Counted from the stretch's first letter, positions 53,730 to 63,206 are shown. The stretch: DNA of 64,000 nucleotides from Rhizobium mongolense USDA 1844 (GCF_000419765.1 NZ_ATTQ01000003.1:62001-126000), one strand, 5' to 3'. Notes: generated from the sequence alone by a model not told the origin. Made by a program: numbers and translations.

Positions 53730-54095
53730 TCACACGGTTGACAACGGATGGTTATGGCTGAACCAGATGCTGCCTGCGGCGAGGAGCGCGACGACAAGGC
53801 CGGCAATCACGTGCGCCCACATGGCTGCTGTCACGGCAGAGAAGCCGAGGACCCATGGAGCGACCACGGCCCATATGCCGAGCACCAAGTTGATCCACTC
53901 CTCTGCCTCATAAAAGGCATAGAGCGCCGCGACGGCGACCACGGCGATGGCCGCACCGACAATCCATGCATTCCAGGCGGCATAGGTCTCAGCGGCGAAA
54001 CCGAAGAGCCAGGGGGTGATCAAAAGACCAAGACCGGCAACGATATTGACGATATCGAAAGCCGTCCGGTGGTTCGAAGATAGGGACTTCAGCAT
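53730..54095 (-). CDS. SPW-repeat membrane protein
   Basis: A 121-residue inner-membrane protein with two copies of the SPW motif, each a short hydrophobic helix pair: GLGLLITPWLFGFAAETYAA and LGIWAVVAPWVLGFSAVTAA. The family is small and of unknown function. Four membrane segments are expected. It sits 33 bases downstream of the omega-like gene in the stress run, and its role there is unexplained. Confidence 0.88.
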   Translation of the reverse strand: MLKSLSSNHRTAFDIVNIVAGLGLLITPWLFGFAAETYAAWNAWIVGAAIAVVAVAALYAFYEAEEWINLVLGIWAVVAPWVLGFSAVTAAMWAHVIAGLVVALLAAGSIWFSHNHPLSTV

Positions 54096-54128
54096 CGTTC
54101 ATTTTCTCCTTCTCGGTTGGTTGCATCA

Positions 54129-54452
54129 TCAATAGGCCGCCTCCTGCGAACAGGAGACGGGTGCGGCGGCGGCATTTGAACCGCCGTCGCCGCGAAGCCC
54201 GGTCATCGTGGAATTGGAATCCGGAAGAGGCGCTGTTGCTGCTGGTCCGGACACGAACAACGCCAGTTCGGCCCCGGCGAGCACGCCACTGGCGATCTCC
54301 TGGAGCGCAAGTTCGCTCTCATTTATGCCCGGCAGATCAACCCTTGGCTTCGCACCACGGTTGAGGGCGCGGCAGCACGCGGCTGCCGCAACAGCCAGCA
54401 CGAACTTGTTTGGCAGGATCTTCTGGCAATCGAAGACGACATGAGGGTCCAT
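54129..54452 (-). CDS. RNA-polymerase-omega-like small protein
   Basis: A 107-residue protein whose N-terminal 65 residues (MDPHVVFDCQKILPNKFVLA, CCRALNRGAKPRVDLPG, SELALQEIASGVL) resemble a plasmid-borne branch of RNA polymerase omega subunits in rhizobia: the D-C-x-K-I-x-P-N-x-F start, the R-A-x-x-R-G core and the A-L-x-E-I end. The C-terminal 40 residues are low-complexity. It would be a paralogue of the housekeeping omega; whether it binds the polymerase is unknown. It starts nine bases after the SuhR-like stop. Confidence 0.68.
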   Translation of the reverse strand: MDPHVVFDCQKILPNKFVLAVAAAACCRALNRGAKPRVDLPGINESELALQEIASGVLAGAELALFVSGPAATAPLPDSNSTMTGLRGDGGSNAAAAPVSCSQEAAY

Positions 54453-54461
54453 GGGCGCATC

Positions 54462-54884
54462 TCACGCGGCTTTCCGACCGACCATACTATCGTCCCGCCT
54501 GCTCGTGGTTTCTCGATCGAGCGCGAGCAAAGCCTCCTCGATCTCATGGAGGTGCGAAGGCCGGTTGTTCTCCGGCGTGCATTCGTAAATCGCGTGACTG
54601 GCTAGATATTCCGTCCAGGCCCAGTTCATCAGGATCGAACGCTTCGCTTCAAGGGACAGCGCTCGATCGCGGAGGACGCCTATCGGAAATGACCACATCG
54701 CCGGGCCGGAAGCATGGTCCTGGTTCGTCTTCCCATCCAGTGCACGCCTGTCGCTTTGCTGAAGCGCGGGAGGGTCAAGCCGTTCCAGTGTCGCATCAGC
54801 CAAGGCATCAGACGGTTGGTGCGACCGCTGGCCGGTGCCTTGCTTTGCCTGTGCAGCCGTTTTGCCTGGCGGGCGTTGCACCAC
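54462..54884 (-). CDS. SuhR-like protein (RpoH-suppressor family), copy 1
   Basis: The conserved part is about 75 residues: WSFPIGVLRDRALSLEAKRS then ILMNWAWTEYLA and EIEEALLALDRE. It resembles the rhizobial SuhR (suppressor of rpoH) family and the copy at 60258 (FDHPRDVL..DEKRAILASWASD). GTG 54884 follows the NDUFS4-like stop directly, but the first 62 residues look unconstrained; ATG 54698 is a plausible alternative start. Acidic and basic residues alternate in a helical pattern. Function is known only genetically in the family, as I remember it. Confidence 0.62.
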   Translation of the reverse strand: MVQRPPGKTAAQAKQGTGQRSHQPSDALADATLERLDPPALQQSDRRALDGKTNQDHASGPAMWSFPIGVLRDRALSLEAKRSILMNWAWTEYLASHAIYECTPENNRPSHLHEIEEALLALDRETTSRRDDSMVGRKAA

Positions 54885-55220
54885 TTAGCTAAGCCCCTGA
54901 CCCTCGGCATAGCGGATGGCGGATTCGAGCGTGGGGAATTTCAGCTCCACCTGGGTAAGCGTGTCGGCACTTCCTGTGTAGCCCATTAAAGGTTCGATGA
55001 ATGGCGCGCTGCGGCGGTCGAAAACAAGCCGCCAGCCCTTCGTCCACGCGGTCCCTGATGTTGTCACCGAGCGCGACGGTTTGAAGATCCGGGCAACGGC
55101 TTTCTCGGGAAACAGTGAATGCCCGAAACAAGGATGGCTCCGCCGGTTGTCGTTCGAGACACGCGAACCGGAAGCCATTGCTATTCTCCCGTTATGTGTG
55201 GGTCTGACAGTCTCCATCAT
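54885..55220 (-). CDS. NDUFS4-like protein (ETC complex I subunit conserved region)
   Basis: A 111-residue protein. From residue 42 on it carries the family pattern: ARIFKPSRSVTTSGTAWTKG, W-x-L-x-F (WRLVFDRRS), IEPLMGYTGSADTLTQVEL and FPTLESAIRYAEGQGL. Alphaproteobacteria encode a housekeeping NDUFS4 homologue; this branch with RSVTTSG sits in stress islands rather than near nuo genes. GGGGAGGAC precedes the ATG. Role in complex I repair or assembly under heat is only a guess. Confidence 0.82.
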   Translation of the reverse strand: MMETVRPTHNGRIAMASGSRVSNDNRRSHPCFGHSLFPEKAVARIFKPSRSVTTSGTAWTKGWRLVFDRRSAPFIEPLMGYTGSADTLTQVELKFPTLESAIRYAEGQGLS

Positions 55221-55289
55221 TTGTCCTCCCCATGTTGGCGAAGGATGCGCGGCGGCCGCCAGGTGGCCGGCGCCGCGCGTTCGTCTCGA

Positions 55290-55799
55290 TCAGCTCTTGA
55301 TGGTGATGCGCTTGACCTGCGACTGCGCCTTCTCGGTCTTCGGCAAGGTGACAGTCAGCACGCCGTTCCTGAAGGTGGCGTCGACTTGGTCTTCCTTGAC
55401 CTCGAAACCGAGCGGAATGCGGCGCTCGAAGCGGCCGTAGTAGCGCTCGGAGAACTGCCGATCCTTGTCCTCGCTCTCGGAGCGCTTGTCGCCCTTCAGG
55501 GTCAGCACGCCATCATTGAGCAGGACTTCGATGTCCTTTTCCTCAAGGCCGGGGACTTCGGCCGTCAACTTGATCTCCTTGTCGGTGTCGGAGATCTCGA
55601 CGCTCGGCCAGCCACCCCCGAAGGCGGAGGCGTTGCCGAAGGACGGCAGGCCGGAGGCAAAGCCTCGGAAGACATCATCGAACAGACGGTTCACCTCACG
55701 ATGAAGCGACAGGAAGGGATCACGGTCGTCATCGCGCAAGAGACTTGGAACCCGGTTGCCATTGTTGCGGCCCCAGGGAATCAGATCACGAACACTCAT
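55290..55799 (-). CDS. Hsp20/alpha-crystallin small heat-shock protein (class C-like)
   Basis: A 169-residue sHsp. The N-terminal arm (DPFLSLHREVNRLFDDVFRG) precedes an alpha-crystallin domain from about residue 65 (PSVEISDTDKEIKLTAEVPG, LNDGVLTLKGDKR) ending in NGVLTVTLPKT; the C-terminal IxI-type tail reads RITIKS. It holds unfolding proteins in the cytoplasm. It lies 93 bases downstream of the other hsp20, and that gap contains a GGCGCCGG hairpin; AGAAAGGAGAAG precedes the start. Confidence 0.93.
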   Translation of the reverse strand: MSVRDLIPWGRNNGNRVPSLLRDDDRDPFLSLHREVNRLFDDVFRGFASGLPSFGNASAFGGGWPSVEISDTDKEIKLTAEVPGLEEKDIEVLLNDGVLTLKGDKRSESEDKDRQFSERYYGRFERRIPLGFEVKEDQVDATFRNGVLTVTLPKTEKAQSQVKRITIKS

Positions 55800-55892
55800 G
55801 TTTCTTCTCCTTTCTGTTGGTTCGTTTGGCGAAACTTTCCTGCCGGCGCCGGACCATGCCCGGCGCCTTGTTTGCGGTCTGCTGGGGAACGC

Positions 55893-56369
55893 TTAAGCCG
55901 CCTGGTGCTTGCCCTCGATCTGCTTGGTCTCGGCCTTCGGCATTATCTGGCCGGTTCGGATCTCGATCTGGCGCGGCTTCATCTCTTCAGGGATTTCGCG
56001 CTTGAGATCGATGGTCAGTAGACCGTTGACGAGACCCGCACCCATGACCCTGACGTGGTCGGCCAGTTCGAAGCGACGCTGGAATGAGCCGCTGCCGATG
56101 CCGCGATGCAGATATTGGACGTCATCGCCGTTCGCCTTCTGTCCGGAGACGATGAGCATGTTCTGCTCTTGGGTCATCGCCAGTTCGTCCTGTGAGAAGC
56201 CCGCAACTGCCATGACAATGCGGTAATCATTCTCGCCAGTTTTTACGATATCGTAAGGCGGCCAACTGTCGCTCGTCTCCGCGCGGCTTGCAGCCTCGAG
56301 AGCGTTCAACATTCGGTCGAAGCCGATGCTCGACCGGAACAGGGGTGAGAAATCGAGGTTTGTCCTCAT
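55893..56369 (-). CDS. Hsp20 small heat-shock protein (IbpA/class A-like)
   Basis: A 158-residue sHsp of the IbpA/HspA type: MRTNLDFSPLFRSSIGFDRM at the N-terminus, WPPYDIVKTGENDYRIVMAV AGF, then LVNGLLTIDLKREIPEE and the RQIEI tail. Two in-frame ATGs (56375 and 56369) follow AAGGAGG; the second is better spaced. Upstream is a ROSE-like thermometer and an RpoH-like promoter, so synthesis should rise with temperature at both transcription and translation. It leads the seven-gene stress run. Confidence 0.93.
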   Translation of the reverse strand: MRTNLDFSPLFRSSIGFDRMLNALEAASRAETSDSWPPYDIVKTGENDYRIVMAVAGFSQDELAMTQEQNMLIVSGQKANGDDVQYLHRGIGSGSFQRRFELADHVRVMGAGLVNGLLTIDLKREIPEEMKPRQIEIRTGQIMPKAETKQIEGKHQAA

Positions 56370-56375
56370 AGCCAT

Positions 56376-56432
56376 ATCCTCCTTATAAGCAACATGGATA
56401 CAAGGAGACGCCAAGAGCGACCGGCGTCTCCT
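56376..56432 (-). promoter_or_regulatory. ROSE-like RNA thermometer in the hsp20 leader
   Basis: On the transcribed strand the leader has a perfect 10-bp hairpin (AGGAGACGCC at 56403-56412 with GGCGTCTCCT at 56423-56432). Near the start codon TTGCT (56392-56388) stands four bases before AAGGAGGA (56384-56377). The U-U-G-C-U against A-G-G-A-G arrangement is the hallmark of ROSE elements, which melt on heating and free the ribosome binding site of rhizobial sHsp genes. Confidence 0.75.
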
Positions 56433-56471
56433 GGACCTGTGTCGATCCCCGGTGGGCAATCGACTAATACT

Positions 56472-56500
56472 GATATAATTCAGTGCCTTAGAATTTCAAG
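56472..56500 (-). promoter_or_regulatory. RpoH-like promoter for the hsp20 run
   Basis: On the minus strand CTTGAA (56500-56495) is followed by exactly 17 bases and TATATC (56477-56472), close to the alphaproteobacterial heat-shock sigma pattern (CTTGAA at -35). It lies about 100 bases upstream of the hsp20 start, leaving room for the thermometer leader. Confidence 0.6.
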
Positions 56501-56580
56501 GGAAGTGGAATTTCTCGGTGGAAAAAATGGAATTTTTCCGGGGCGCCACCATGTTCGGGCCGAGGTAAAGAGGGGAGAAA

Positions 56581-56808
56581 ATGGCTATGACCATGACTTC
56601 AGACGACGTCATCGCGGTCCTTGGGCCGACGAAACGCTAGTGGCCGAGGTCATCGCGACAGGTGCAACCCAGGCCGAACTCGCCGAGGCATTTGCGTGGG
56701 CCATCAACGACGAAGCCTTGATGGGCGAAGGAAGCCGTCTGCCGACAGGCACGGTTGCCGCGCTCGTTGAGCTGCTGGTCCGCCGACGAGGAAGAGCAGG
56801 ACAAATAG
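56581..56808 (+). pseudogene. small protein gene with two compensating frame changes
   Basis: ATG 56581 (GGGGAGAAA before it) gives TMTSDDVIAVLGP and then stops. The neighbouring frame continues DETLVAEVIATGATQAELAE and AFAWAINDEALMGEGSRLPT, and GTVAALVELL; the first frame then ends in SADEEEQDK and TAG. Corrected, it would be a ~73-residue acidic helical protein of a kind I have seen in rhizobia but cannot name. It is the only plus-strand gene between the two heat-shock runs. Confidence 0.55.
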
Positions 56809-56849
56809 CATGGTTTGGACTTGACCGCCGGAGCGGTCGATCCAACCGG

Positions 56850-59060
56850 TCATGCCGTCGTGAGCACGCGGATATCGCCCGTGCGATCGATCACGTCCAC
56901 CACGACATTGCGACCAGAGCGTCGAATGGCAATGTCGACCGAACCATTGCCGATCAGCAGGTGCCGCAACGTGACTTCGTCGAGGAAGCTAGGAAGCCGC
57001 GGCTCGTTCAAACTGATCTGCAAGGCGTTCGGATCGAACTCGAGACCGAGGCACGATTGCAATAACGACAAAGGAGTTGCCGCCGCCCATGCCTGCGGCG
57101 AGCAGGCGACCGGATAGAAGGTCGGCCCCTGTGCGCGCCTGCGCGGCAGGCCGCAGAAAAGTTCGGGAAGCCGCCGCAAGTCGATATAGGTCGAAGCGCT
57201 AAATAATCCCTCGAAGATCCGCGCGGCTTCCGCGCGATAGCCATAACGAGCAAGACCGCTGGCGATCAAGGCATTGTCATGCGGCCAGACCGAGCCGTTG
57301 TGGTAGCTCATGGGATTGTAACGCGCCTCTGTGGAGGCAATAGTGCGGATGCCCCAGCCACAGAAGGATGAGGCACTCATCAAAGTGAGGGTGAGCTGTG
57401 CGGCCCGTTCGGGATAGGCGATGCCGGTAAACAGGGCATGGCCGGCATTGGAGGAGCGGACCCTGCAGGGTCGCTTGTCCCCGTCGAGCGCCAGCACGTA
57501 GGTGCCAAGTTCCTCGTCGAAGAAGCTCGTATCAAAGGCGCGACGCAGGCGCTGCGCCCGTGCTAAGAAGCCGGCGGCCCGTTCCGGCCGGCCGAGAAGC
57601 CGAAAGATCTCGGCCGCCGCATGCCAGGCGCCATAGACATAGGCCTGAACTTCGGCGATCGCGATCGGACCCTTAGCCAGCGTACCGTCAGCGTGGAAAA
57701 TGGAGTCGTGGCTGTCCTTCCATGCTTGGTTGACCAACCCTTCTTCCGTCTGCCGCCCATATTCGACGAAGCCGTCGCCGTCGCGATCGCCATGGTCGTC
57801 AATCCATGTCAGTGCGGCTTCGATATGCGGCTGGAGACGGTCGATGGTCGCAAGATCACCGGTTCGTCTGAGATATTCGCCGGCCAGCATCACGAATAAA
57901 GGCGTCGAATCGATACTGCCATAGTAGCGGCGAAAAGGAACCTCGCCGAGCTCGGCCATTTCGCCACAGCGCACCTCGTGCAGGATCTTGCCGGGTTCCG
58001 CATCGGCGACTGGATCGATCTCCGCTGCCTGGTTGGCTGCCAAGTGGCCAAGAACTCCGCGGGCGACCTCCGGATCGAGCCAGAGCGTCTCCAGCGCCGT
58101 AATCAGAGCATCACGTCCGAAGACCGTGCTGAACCAGGGAATCCCGGCGTAGGGATAGGGGCCTTCCGGCTTGTCGGTCATCAGCATGTAGAGGTCGGAG
58201 ATGCTGCGTCGGGCGACTTCGTTGAAGATTTCGTTCGACGTTGAGATCGAGGCGGCGCGCGACGAAGAGGCGCGCAGGGCTCTGCGTGAATCCCGCAGGG
58301 CAAGGAAAAACGAACGGTGGCCGGGTTTTCGAGACCCCATCTGATCACAGCCGATTTCTATGAACAAAGACCGGCTCTCATGCGGGGCCAGATGGAGATC
58401 ATAAATGACATGGTCGGTGGCGAGTTCGTCCGGCTGCGGATCGAAGGAAAGTCGCGTCGATCGTCCTCGGTTGTCGAGGCCGATATAGGAGAGACAGACA
58501 CAATCCTGCTCGACGACAGGGGAAAGATGGCGCCCTCTTTTCGCCCTGACCGTTCCGCGAACTTCGAACAGATCGGCGAAATCCGCTCCGAAAGCAATCT
58601 CGATACGAATAAGCTGCGGCCGGTCGTCAAAATTCTTTATCGATAGTCGCTCGTAGCAGTGAGCATTCCAGAGGAAGCGAGACCTGCGCAGGTGGATGAG
58701 GTCGTGGCCGAGGACAAGCCGTTCCTTGTCGTCGAAGAGGTCGGGATTGGTGAGATCGCATGTGAGCGACGCGTTGTCGTCGCGCAGTGTCGACGACAAC
58801 AGCATCGGGCGCTTGCCGTTGATCGTCAGGTGGAGATGCGAGAGATACCGGGTGTCACGATGAAACAGGCCTTCCGGGCTGCCTGGCCCGGAAACTGCGT
58901 CGCCATTGTGATCGAATACGGCGAAGGTATCGCCGTGCTTGAGAGTGCGCGGCCGGCGCTCCTGCAGTGATGCGGTGGCCGGAATGAAAAATTGCGCGAC
59001 CGGTGTCGCCGGGCCGGCCGATGCGGGCGCTGGACTCCTGTCTGCGGAAGCGATCGACAT
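56850..59060 (-). CDS. amylo-alpha-1,6-glucosidase / glycogen-debranching-type GH63-like enzyme
   Basis: A 736-residue protein. An N-terminal beta-rich domain (HGDTFAVFDHNGDAVSG, GLFHRDTRYLSHL) is followed by an (alpha/alpha)6 barrel with AGIPWFSTVFGRDALITALE, VNQAWKDSHDSIFHADG and YHNGSVWPHDNALIASGLAR, carrying the acidic catalytic residues. This family trims or debranches glucans and is often linked to stress-related trehalose or glycogen genes. ATG 59060 has AGGAGGAGCA upstream; the longer frame to 59240 has no support. It is 16 bases downstream of the glycosyltransferase gene. Confidence 0.9.
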   Translation of the reverse strand: MSIASADRSPAPASAGPATPVAQFFIPATASLQERRPRTLKHGDTFAVFDHNGDAVSGPGSPEGLFHRDTRYLSHLHLTINGKRPMLLSSTLRDDNASLTCDLTNPDLFDDKERLVLGHDLIHLRRSRFLWNAHCYERLSIKNFDDRPQLIRIEIAFGADFADLFEVRGTVRAKRGRHLSPVVEQDCVCLSYIGLDNRGRSTRLSFDPQPDELATDHVIYDLHLAPHESRSLFIEIGCDQMGSRKPGHRSFFLALRDSRRALRASSSRAASISTSNEIFNEVARRSISDLYMLMTDKPEGPYPYAGIPWFSTVFGRDALITALETLWLDPEVARGVLGHLAANQAAEIDPVADAEPGKILHEVRCGEMAELGEVPFRRYYGSIDSTPLFVMLAGEYLRRTGDLATIDRLQPHIEAALTWIDDHGDRDGDGFVEYGRQTEEGLVNQAWKDSHDSIFHADGTLAKGPIAIAEVQAYVYGAWHAAAEIFRLLGRPERAAGFLARAQRLRRAFDTSFFDEELGTYVLALDGDKRPCRVRSSNAGHALFTGIAYPERAAQLTLTLMSASSFCGWGIRTIASTEARYNPMSYHNGSVWPHDNALIASGLARYGYRAEAARIFEGLFSASTYIDLRRLPELFCGLPRRRAQGPTFYPVACSPQAWAAATPLSLLQSCLGLEFDPNALQISLNEPRLPSFLDEVTLRHLLIGNGSVDIAIRRSGRNVVVDVIDRTGDIRVLTTA

Positions 59061-59076
59061 TGCTCCTCCTGAAGTT

Positions 59077-60171
59077 TCAGGCGACCACCTGCAGGTCGAG
59101 TGGCTGCCCATTCGACCGGCGAAGTGGAGCGGCTTTGGTACGGACGCCGGGTAGGTTACGGTAGAGGTCGACGTAGTCGCTCGCCATCCGTTCCGCGGTG
59201 AAGCGCTTCTCGAATGTGGCCCGCACTCTGCGGCGATCAATCCGAAGCGCCCATTCGACGTTCTCGGCCGCCTCGGTGACGCTGTCGACCAGGATGCCGG
59301 ACACGCCGTTGTCGATCACCTCCGGAACCGAGCCGCAGCCGAAGGCGATGACCGGGGTGCCGCAAGCCATTGCCTCGATCATCACCAGTCCGAACGGCTC
59401 CGGCCAATCGATCGGAAAAAGCAAGGCTCCAGCATTTCCAAGGAACGCTGCTTTCTGATGCTCATTGATCTCGCCGATGAACTCGACATTGGAATGACGT
59501 TTCACCATCGGCTCGATGACCGTTTCCCAGTAGGCCCTGTCGGCATTGTCGATCTTGGCGGCGATCTTCAGCTGCATGCCGACTTTTGCCGCGATCTCTA
59601 TGGCGCGATCGGGTCGCTTTTCCGGCGAAATGCGGCCGAGAAACGCGAGGTAATTGCCCTTTGGTTTTTCCGTGAAGGGCAGCAGATCGGCGGGTAGACC
59701 GTGGTAAACCGTCCCGGCCCAGTTGACCGGTGGCATAGGCCGGCGCTGGTCATTGGAGATCGATACGAGCGGAATATCTGCGAAGGCTTGGTAGAAGGGC
59801 TTGAGATCCGGCAGATCGAGACGGCCGTGCAAGGTCGTCAACGTGCGGTCGGCAAAATCCCGGATCAGCGGGAAATGCAATAGATCGATGTGGAAATGCA
59901 GCACGTCGAACTCATGGGCGCGGCGGCGAATTTCCTCAAGCATCACGACCTGATGTGGCAGGTGGTCCTTGACCGCCGGGTTGAGTCGTAGCGCAAGATC
60001 TGAGCAGGGCACCAGTCTTGCATCGGTGACGGAGTCGCCACTGGCAAAGAGCGTGACGCCATGGCCCTGTGCAACAAGTTCTTCGGTGAGATAGGAGACA
60101 ATCCGCTCCGTTCCCCCATAGAGCTTCGGCGGAACGCTTTCGGCGAGCGGTGCGATCTGCGCGATCTTCAT
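59077..60171 (-). CDS. glycosyltransferase family 4 (GT-B fold)
   Basis: A 364-residue cytoplasmic glycosyltransferase. The N-terminal domain starts MKIAQIAPLAESVPPKLYGG with the GGTE nucleotide-sugar loop; the C-terminal domain has YLAFLGRISPEKRPDRAIEI and the E-x7-E motif PEPFGLVMIEAMACGTPVIA. Donor and acceptor are unknown; with the downstream glucosidase it may build or remodel a glucan or compatible solute. ATG 60171 follows GAGGAGGTTTTGCCG. Confidence 0.92.
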   Translation of the reverse strand: MKIAQIAPLAESVPPKLYGGTERIVSYLTEELVAQGHGVTLFASGDSVTDARLVPCSDLALRLNPAVKDHLPHQVVMLEEIRRRAHEFDVLHFHIDLLHFPLIRDFADRTLTTLHGRLDLPDLKPFYQAFADIPLVSISNDQRRPMPPVNWAGTVYHGLPADLLPFTEKPKGNYLAFLGRISPEKRPDRAIEIAAKVGMQLKIAAKIDNADRAYWETVIEPMVKRHSNVEFIGEINEHQKAAFLGNAGALLFPIDWPEPFGLVMIEAMACGTPVIAFGCGSVPEVIDNGVSGILVDSVTEAAENVEWALRIDRRRVRATFEKRFTAERMASDYVDLYRNLPGVRTKAAPLRRSNGQPLDLQVVA

Positions 60172-60257
60172 CGGCAAAACCTCCTCAAGTGAGCAAAGAG
60201 TCGTCGGTAAAAATCTTCTCCGCGTCCGACCAGGCACGCGGCGTTCAGAGGGATTGG

Positions 60258-60683
60258 CTAGATCTCGAATGGTTGCTTGCGACGCCCTCCTTTCCAGTAG
60301 CTGCACAGGTTGAAGCCGCCGCCGGATCGGTACGACCGGGGTCTGCGGCGACGGCTTTTGCTGTCATTAAAGAAAGCCACAGTCTTTTGCGCCGACGTGC
60401 TTTGATCGTCACCATCGAGGGCCTTCAAGGTCGCAAGAACCTCATCATAGGAGACGATCTGCTCCGTACCCGGATAGCGTCGCCAGGCCGGCATGGATTC
60501 GATTGCACACATGTCGGACGCCCATGAGGCCAGAATGGCCCGCTTCTCGTCCTTGCTGATATTGTCCGCCATCAGCACGTCGCGGGGATGATCGAAATGC
60601 ATGGCCGGGTGCAACAGATGCGCGGCGCTTATTGTTGCTACGGCATGCTTGGCTGCAGAATTGCTATCAGTTTCCTTTCTCAT
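60258..60683 (-). CDS. SuhR-like protein (RpoH-suppressor family), copy 2
   Basis: A 141-residue protein. The family core is FDHPRDVLMADNISKDEKRA then ILASWASDMCAIESMPAWRR and YDEVLATLKALD, close in pattern to the copy at 54462. The C-terminus is a very basic tail (SKSRRRRPRSYR) that could bind nucleic acid. ATG 60683 has GGAG upstream. It lies between a small conserved gene and the glycosyltransferase in the groESL run. Confidence 0.65.
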   Translation of the reverse strand: MRKETDSNSAAKHAVATISAAHLLHPAMHFDHPRDVLMADNISKDEKRAILASWASDMCAIESMPAWRRYPGTEQIVSYDEVLATLKALDGDDQSTSAQKTVAFFNDSKSRRRRPRSYRSGGGFNLCSYWKGGRRKQPFEI

Positions 60684-60734
60684 GTTCCGACTCCACGGAT
60701 ATAGGACCAATAGACCTTGTCGACTCTCTTATGG

Positions 60735-60980
60735 TCACGCGGCTTGGGCAGGCTGCTTTTCGAACAATCCGCGCGCGGCCTGAACCATGGTCTTCAGGTG
60801 TTCGGGATTGCGAACACCCTGCCGATAAAGCTCCACGACGATGGCCGCGATGCGTTCGGCTTCTTCAGAATAGCGAGGCACGTCCGCCATCGTCCTGAGG
60901 TCATCGAAGACGTGCTGGCAGATTTCGAGATCACGGGAATCGAGCGGCGCTTGCGACTTCTTGATGATCGTTTGAACCAT
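60735..60980 (-). CDS. small conserved protein of unknown function
   Basis: An 81-residue helical protein: DSRDLEICQHVFDDLRTMAD, then SEEAERIAAIVVELYRQGVR and LKTMVQAARG. I do not recognise a named family, though similar short proteins accompany heat-shock genes in rhizobia as I recall. AGGAGG precedes the start. It is 59 bases downstream of groEL, after a hairpin. Confidence 0.7.
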   Translation of the reverse strand: MVQTIIKKSQAPLDSRDLEICQHVFDDLRTMADVPRYSEEAERIAAIVVELYRQGVRNPEHLKTMVQAARGLFEKQPAQAA

Positions 60981-60999
60981 CTATTCCTCCACTGCTGGA

Positions 61000-61026
61000 G
61001 GCCCGCCCTTAAGAGCAGGGCGGGCC
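61000..61026 (-). other. stem-loop after groEL
   Basis: GGCCCGCCCT (61000-61009) pairs perfectly with AGGGCGGGCC (61017-61026) over a 7-base loop, 14 bases after the groEL stop. No T-run follows on the transcribed strand, so it is more likely an mRNA-protecting or partial-termination structure within the run. Confidence 0.6.
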
Positions 61027-61039
61027 GCCGTCGATTGCC

Positions 61040-62680
<1,641 letters not shown>

Positions 62681-62714
62681 TCAATAGGCAGCTAGTTTAA
62701 CTGACGGGTCGGTT

Positions 62715-63029
62715 TCACGCGGCCTGCTTCTGCTCGGCCGGGGCTTCGATGATGCCCATGACATCGCTTTCTTTCATGATCAGCAGGTCCTCGCCGTTGA
62801 TCTTGATCTCGGTGCCGGACCATTTGCCGAACAGGATGCGATCGCCAGCCTTGACGTCGAGCGCCTGGACCTGGCCGGCATCGTTACGCGCGCCGGGGCC
62901 GACGGCGATGACCTCGCCTTCCTGCGGTTTTTCCTTGGCGGTATCGGGAATGATGATTCCGCCCTTGGTTTTCTCTTCAGACTCAACCCGGCGGACAAGA
63001 ATGCGATCATGAAGTGGTCGGAACGACAT
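62715..63029 (-). CDS. groES: co-chaperonin GroES (10 kDa)
   Basis: A 104-residue co-chaperonin. [20 protein letters not shown] opens it, the mobile loop is [20 protein letters not shown], and the roof and C-terminal strands ([25 protein letters not shown]) are normal. ATG 63029 follows CGGAGGAAAAC; a longer frame to 63170 is not supported. First gene of the groESL run; a degenerate CIRCE site lies 151 bases upstream. Confidence 0.97.
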   Translation of the reverse strand: MSFRPLHDRILVRRVESEEKTKGGIIIPDTAKEKPQEGEVIAVGPGARNDAGQVQALDVKAGDRILFGKWSGTEIKINGEDLLIMKESDVMGIIEAPAEQKQAA

Positions 63030-63179
63030 GTTTTCCTCCGATGGACAAACAATGATGACGTTGTTCCCCTGGCCGGACCGGATGACCAGTCCGGGCGGGT
63101 GCAAAACCCCGTTCGAGCGTTTTGCGCAAAATGATCTGGTTTGGCGGTTTTTCGATTTCAAGAGGTCCAAAACAAAAAA

Positions 63180-63206
63180 TTAGCACTCTTCATCGGCGGC
63201 TGCTAA
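63180..63206 (-). promoter_or_regulatory. degenerate CIRCE element upstream of groES
   Basis: TTAGCACTC (63180-63188), nine bases, then GGCTGCTAA (63198-63206). The CIRCE consensus is TTAGCACTC-N9-GAGTGCTAA: the first arm is exact, the spacer length exact, the second arm has two mismatches. HrcA might bind weakly. A CTTGAA box (63162-63157 on the minus strand) lies between it and groES and could be the -35 of an RpoH promoter, though the -10 is poor. Confidence 0.65.
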
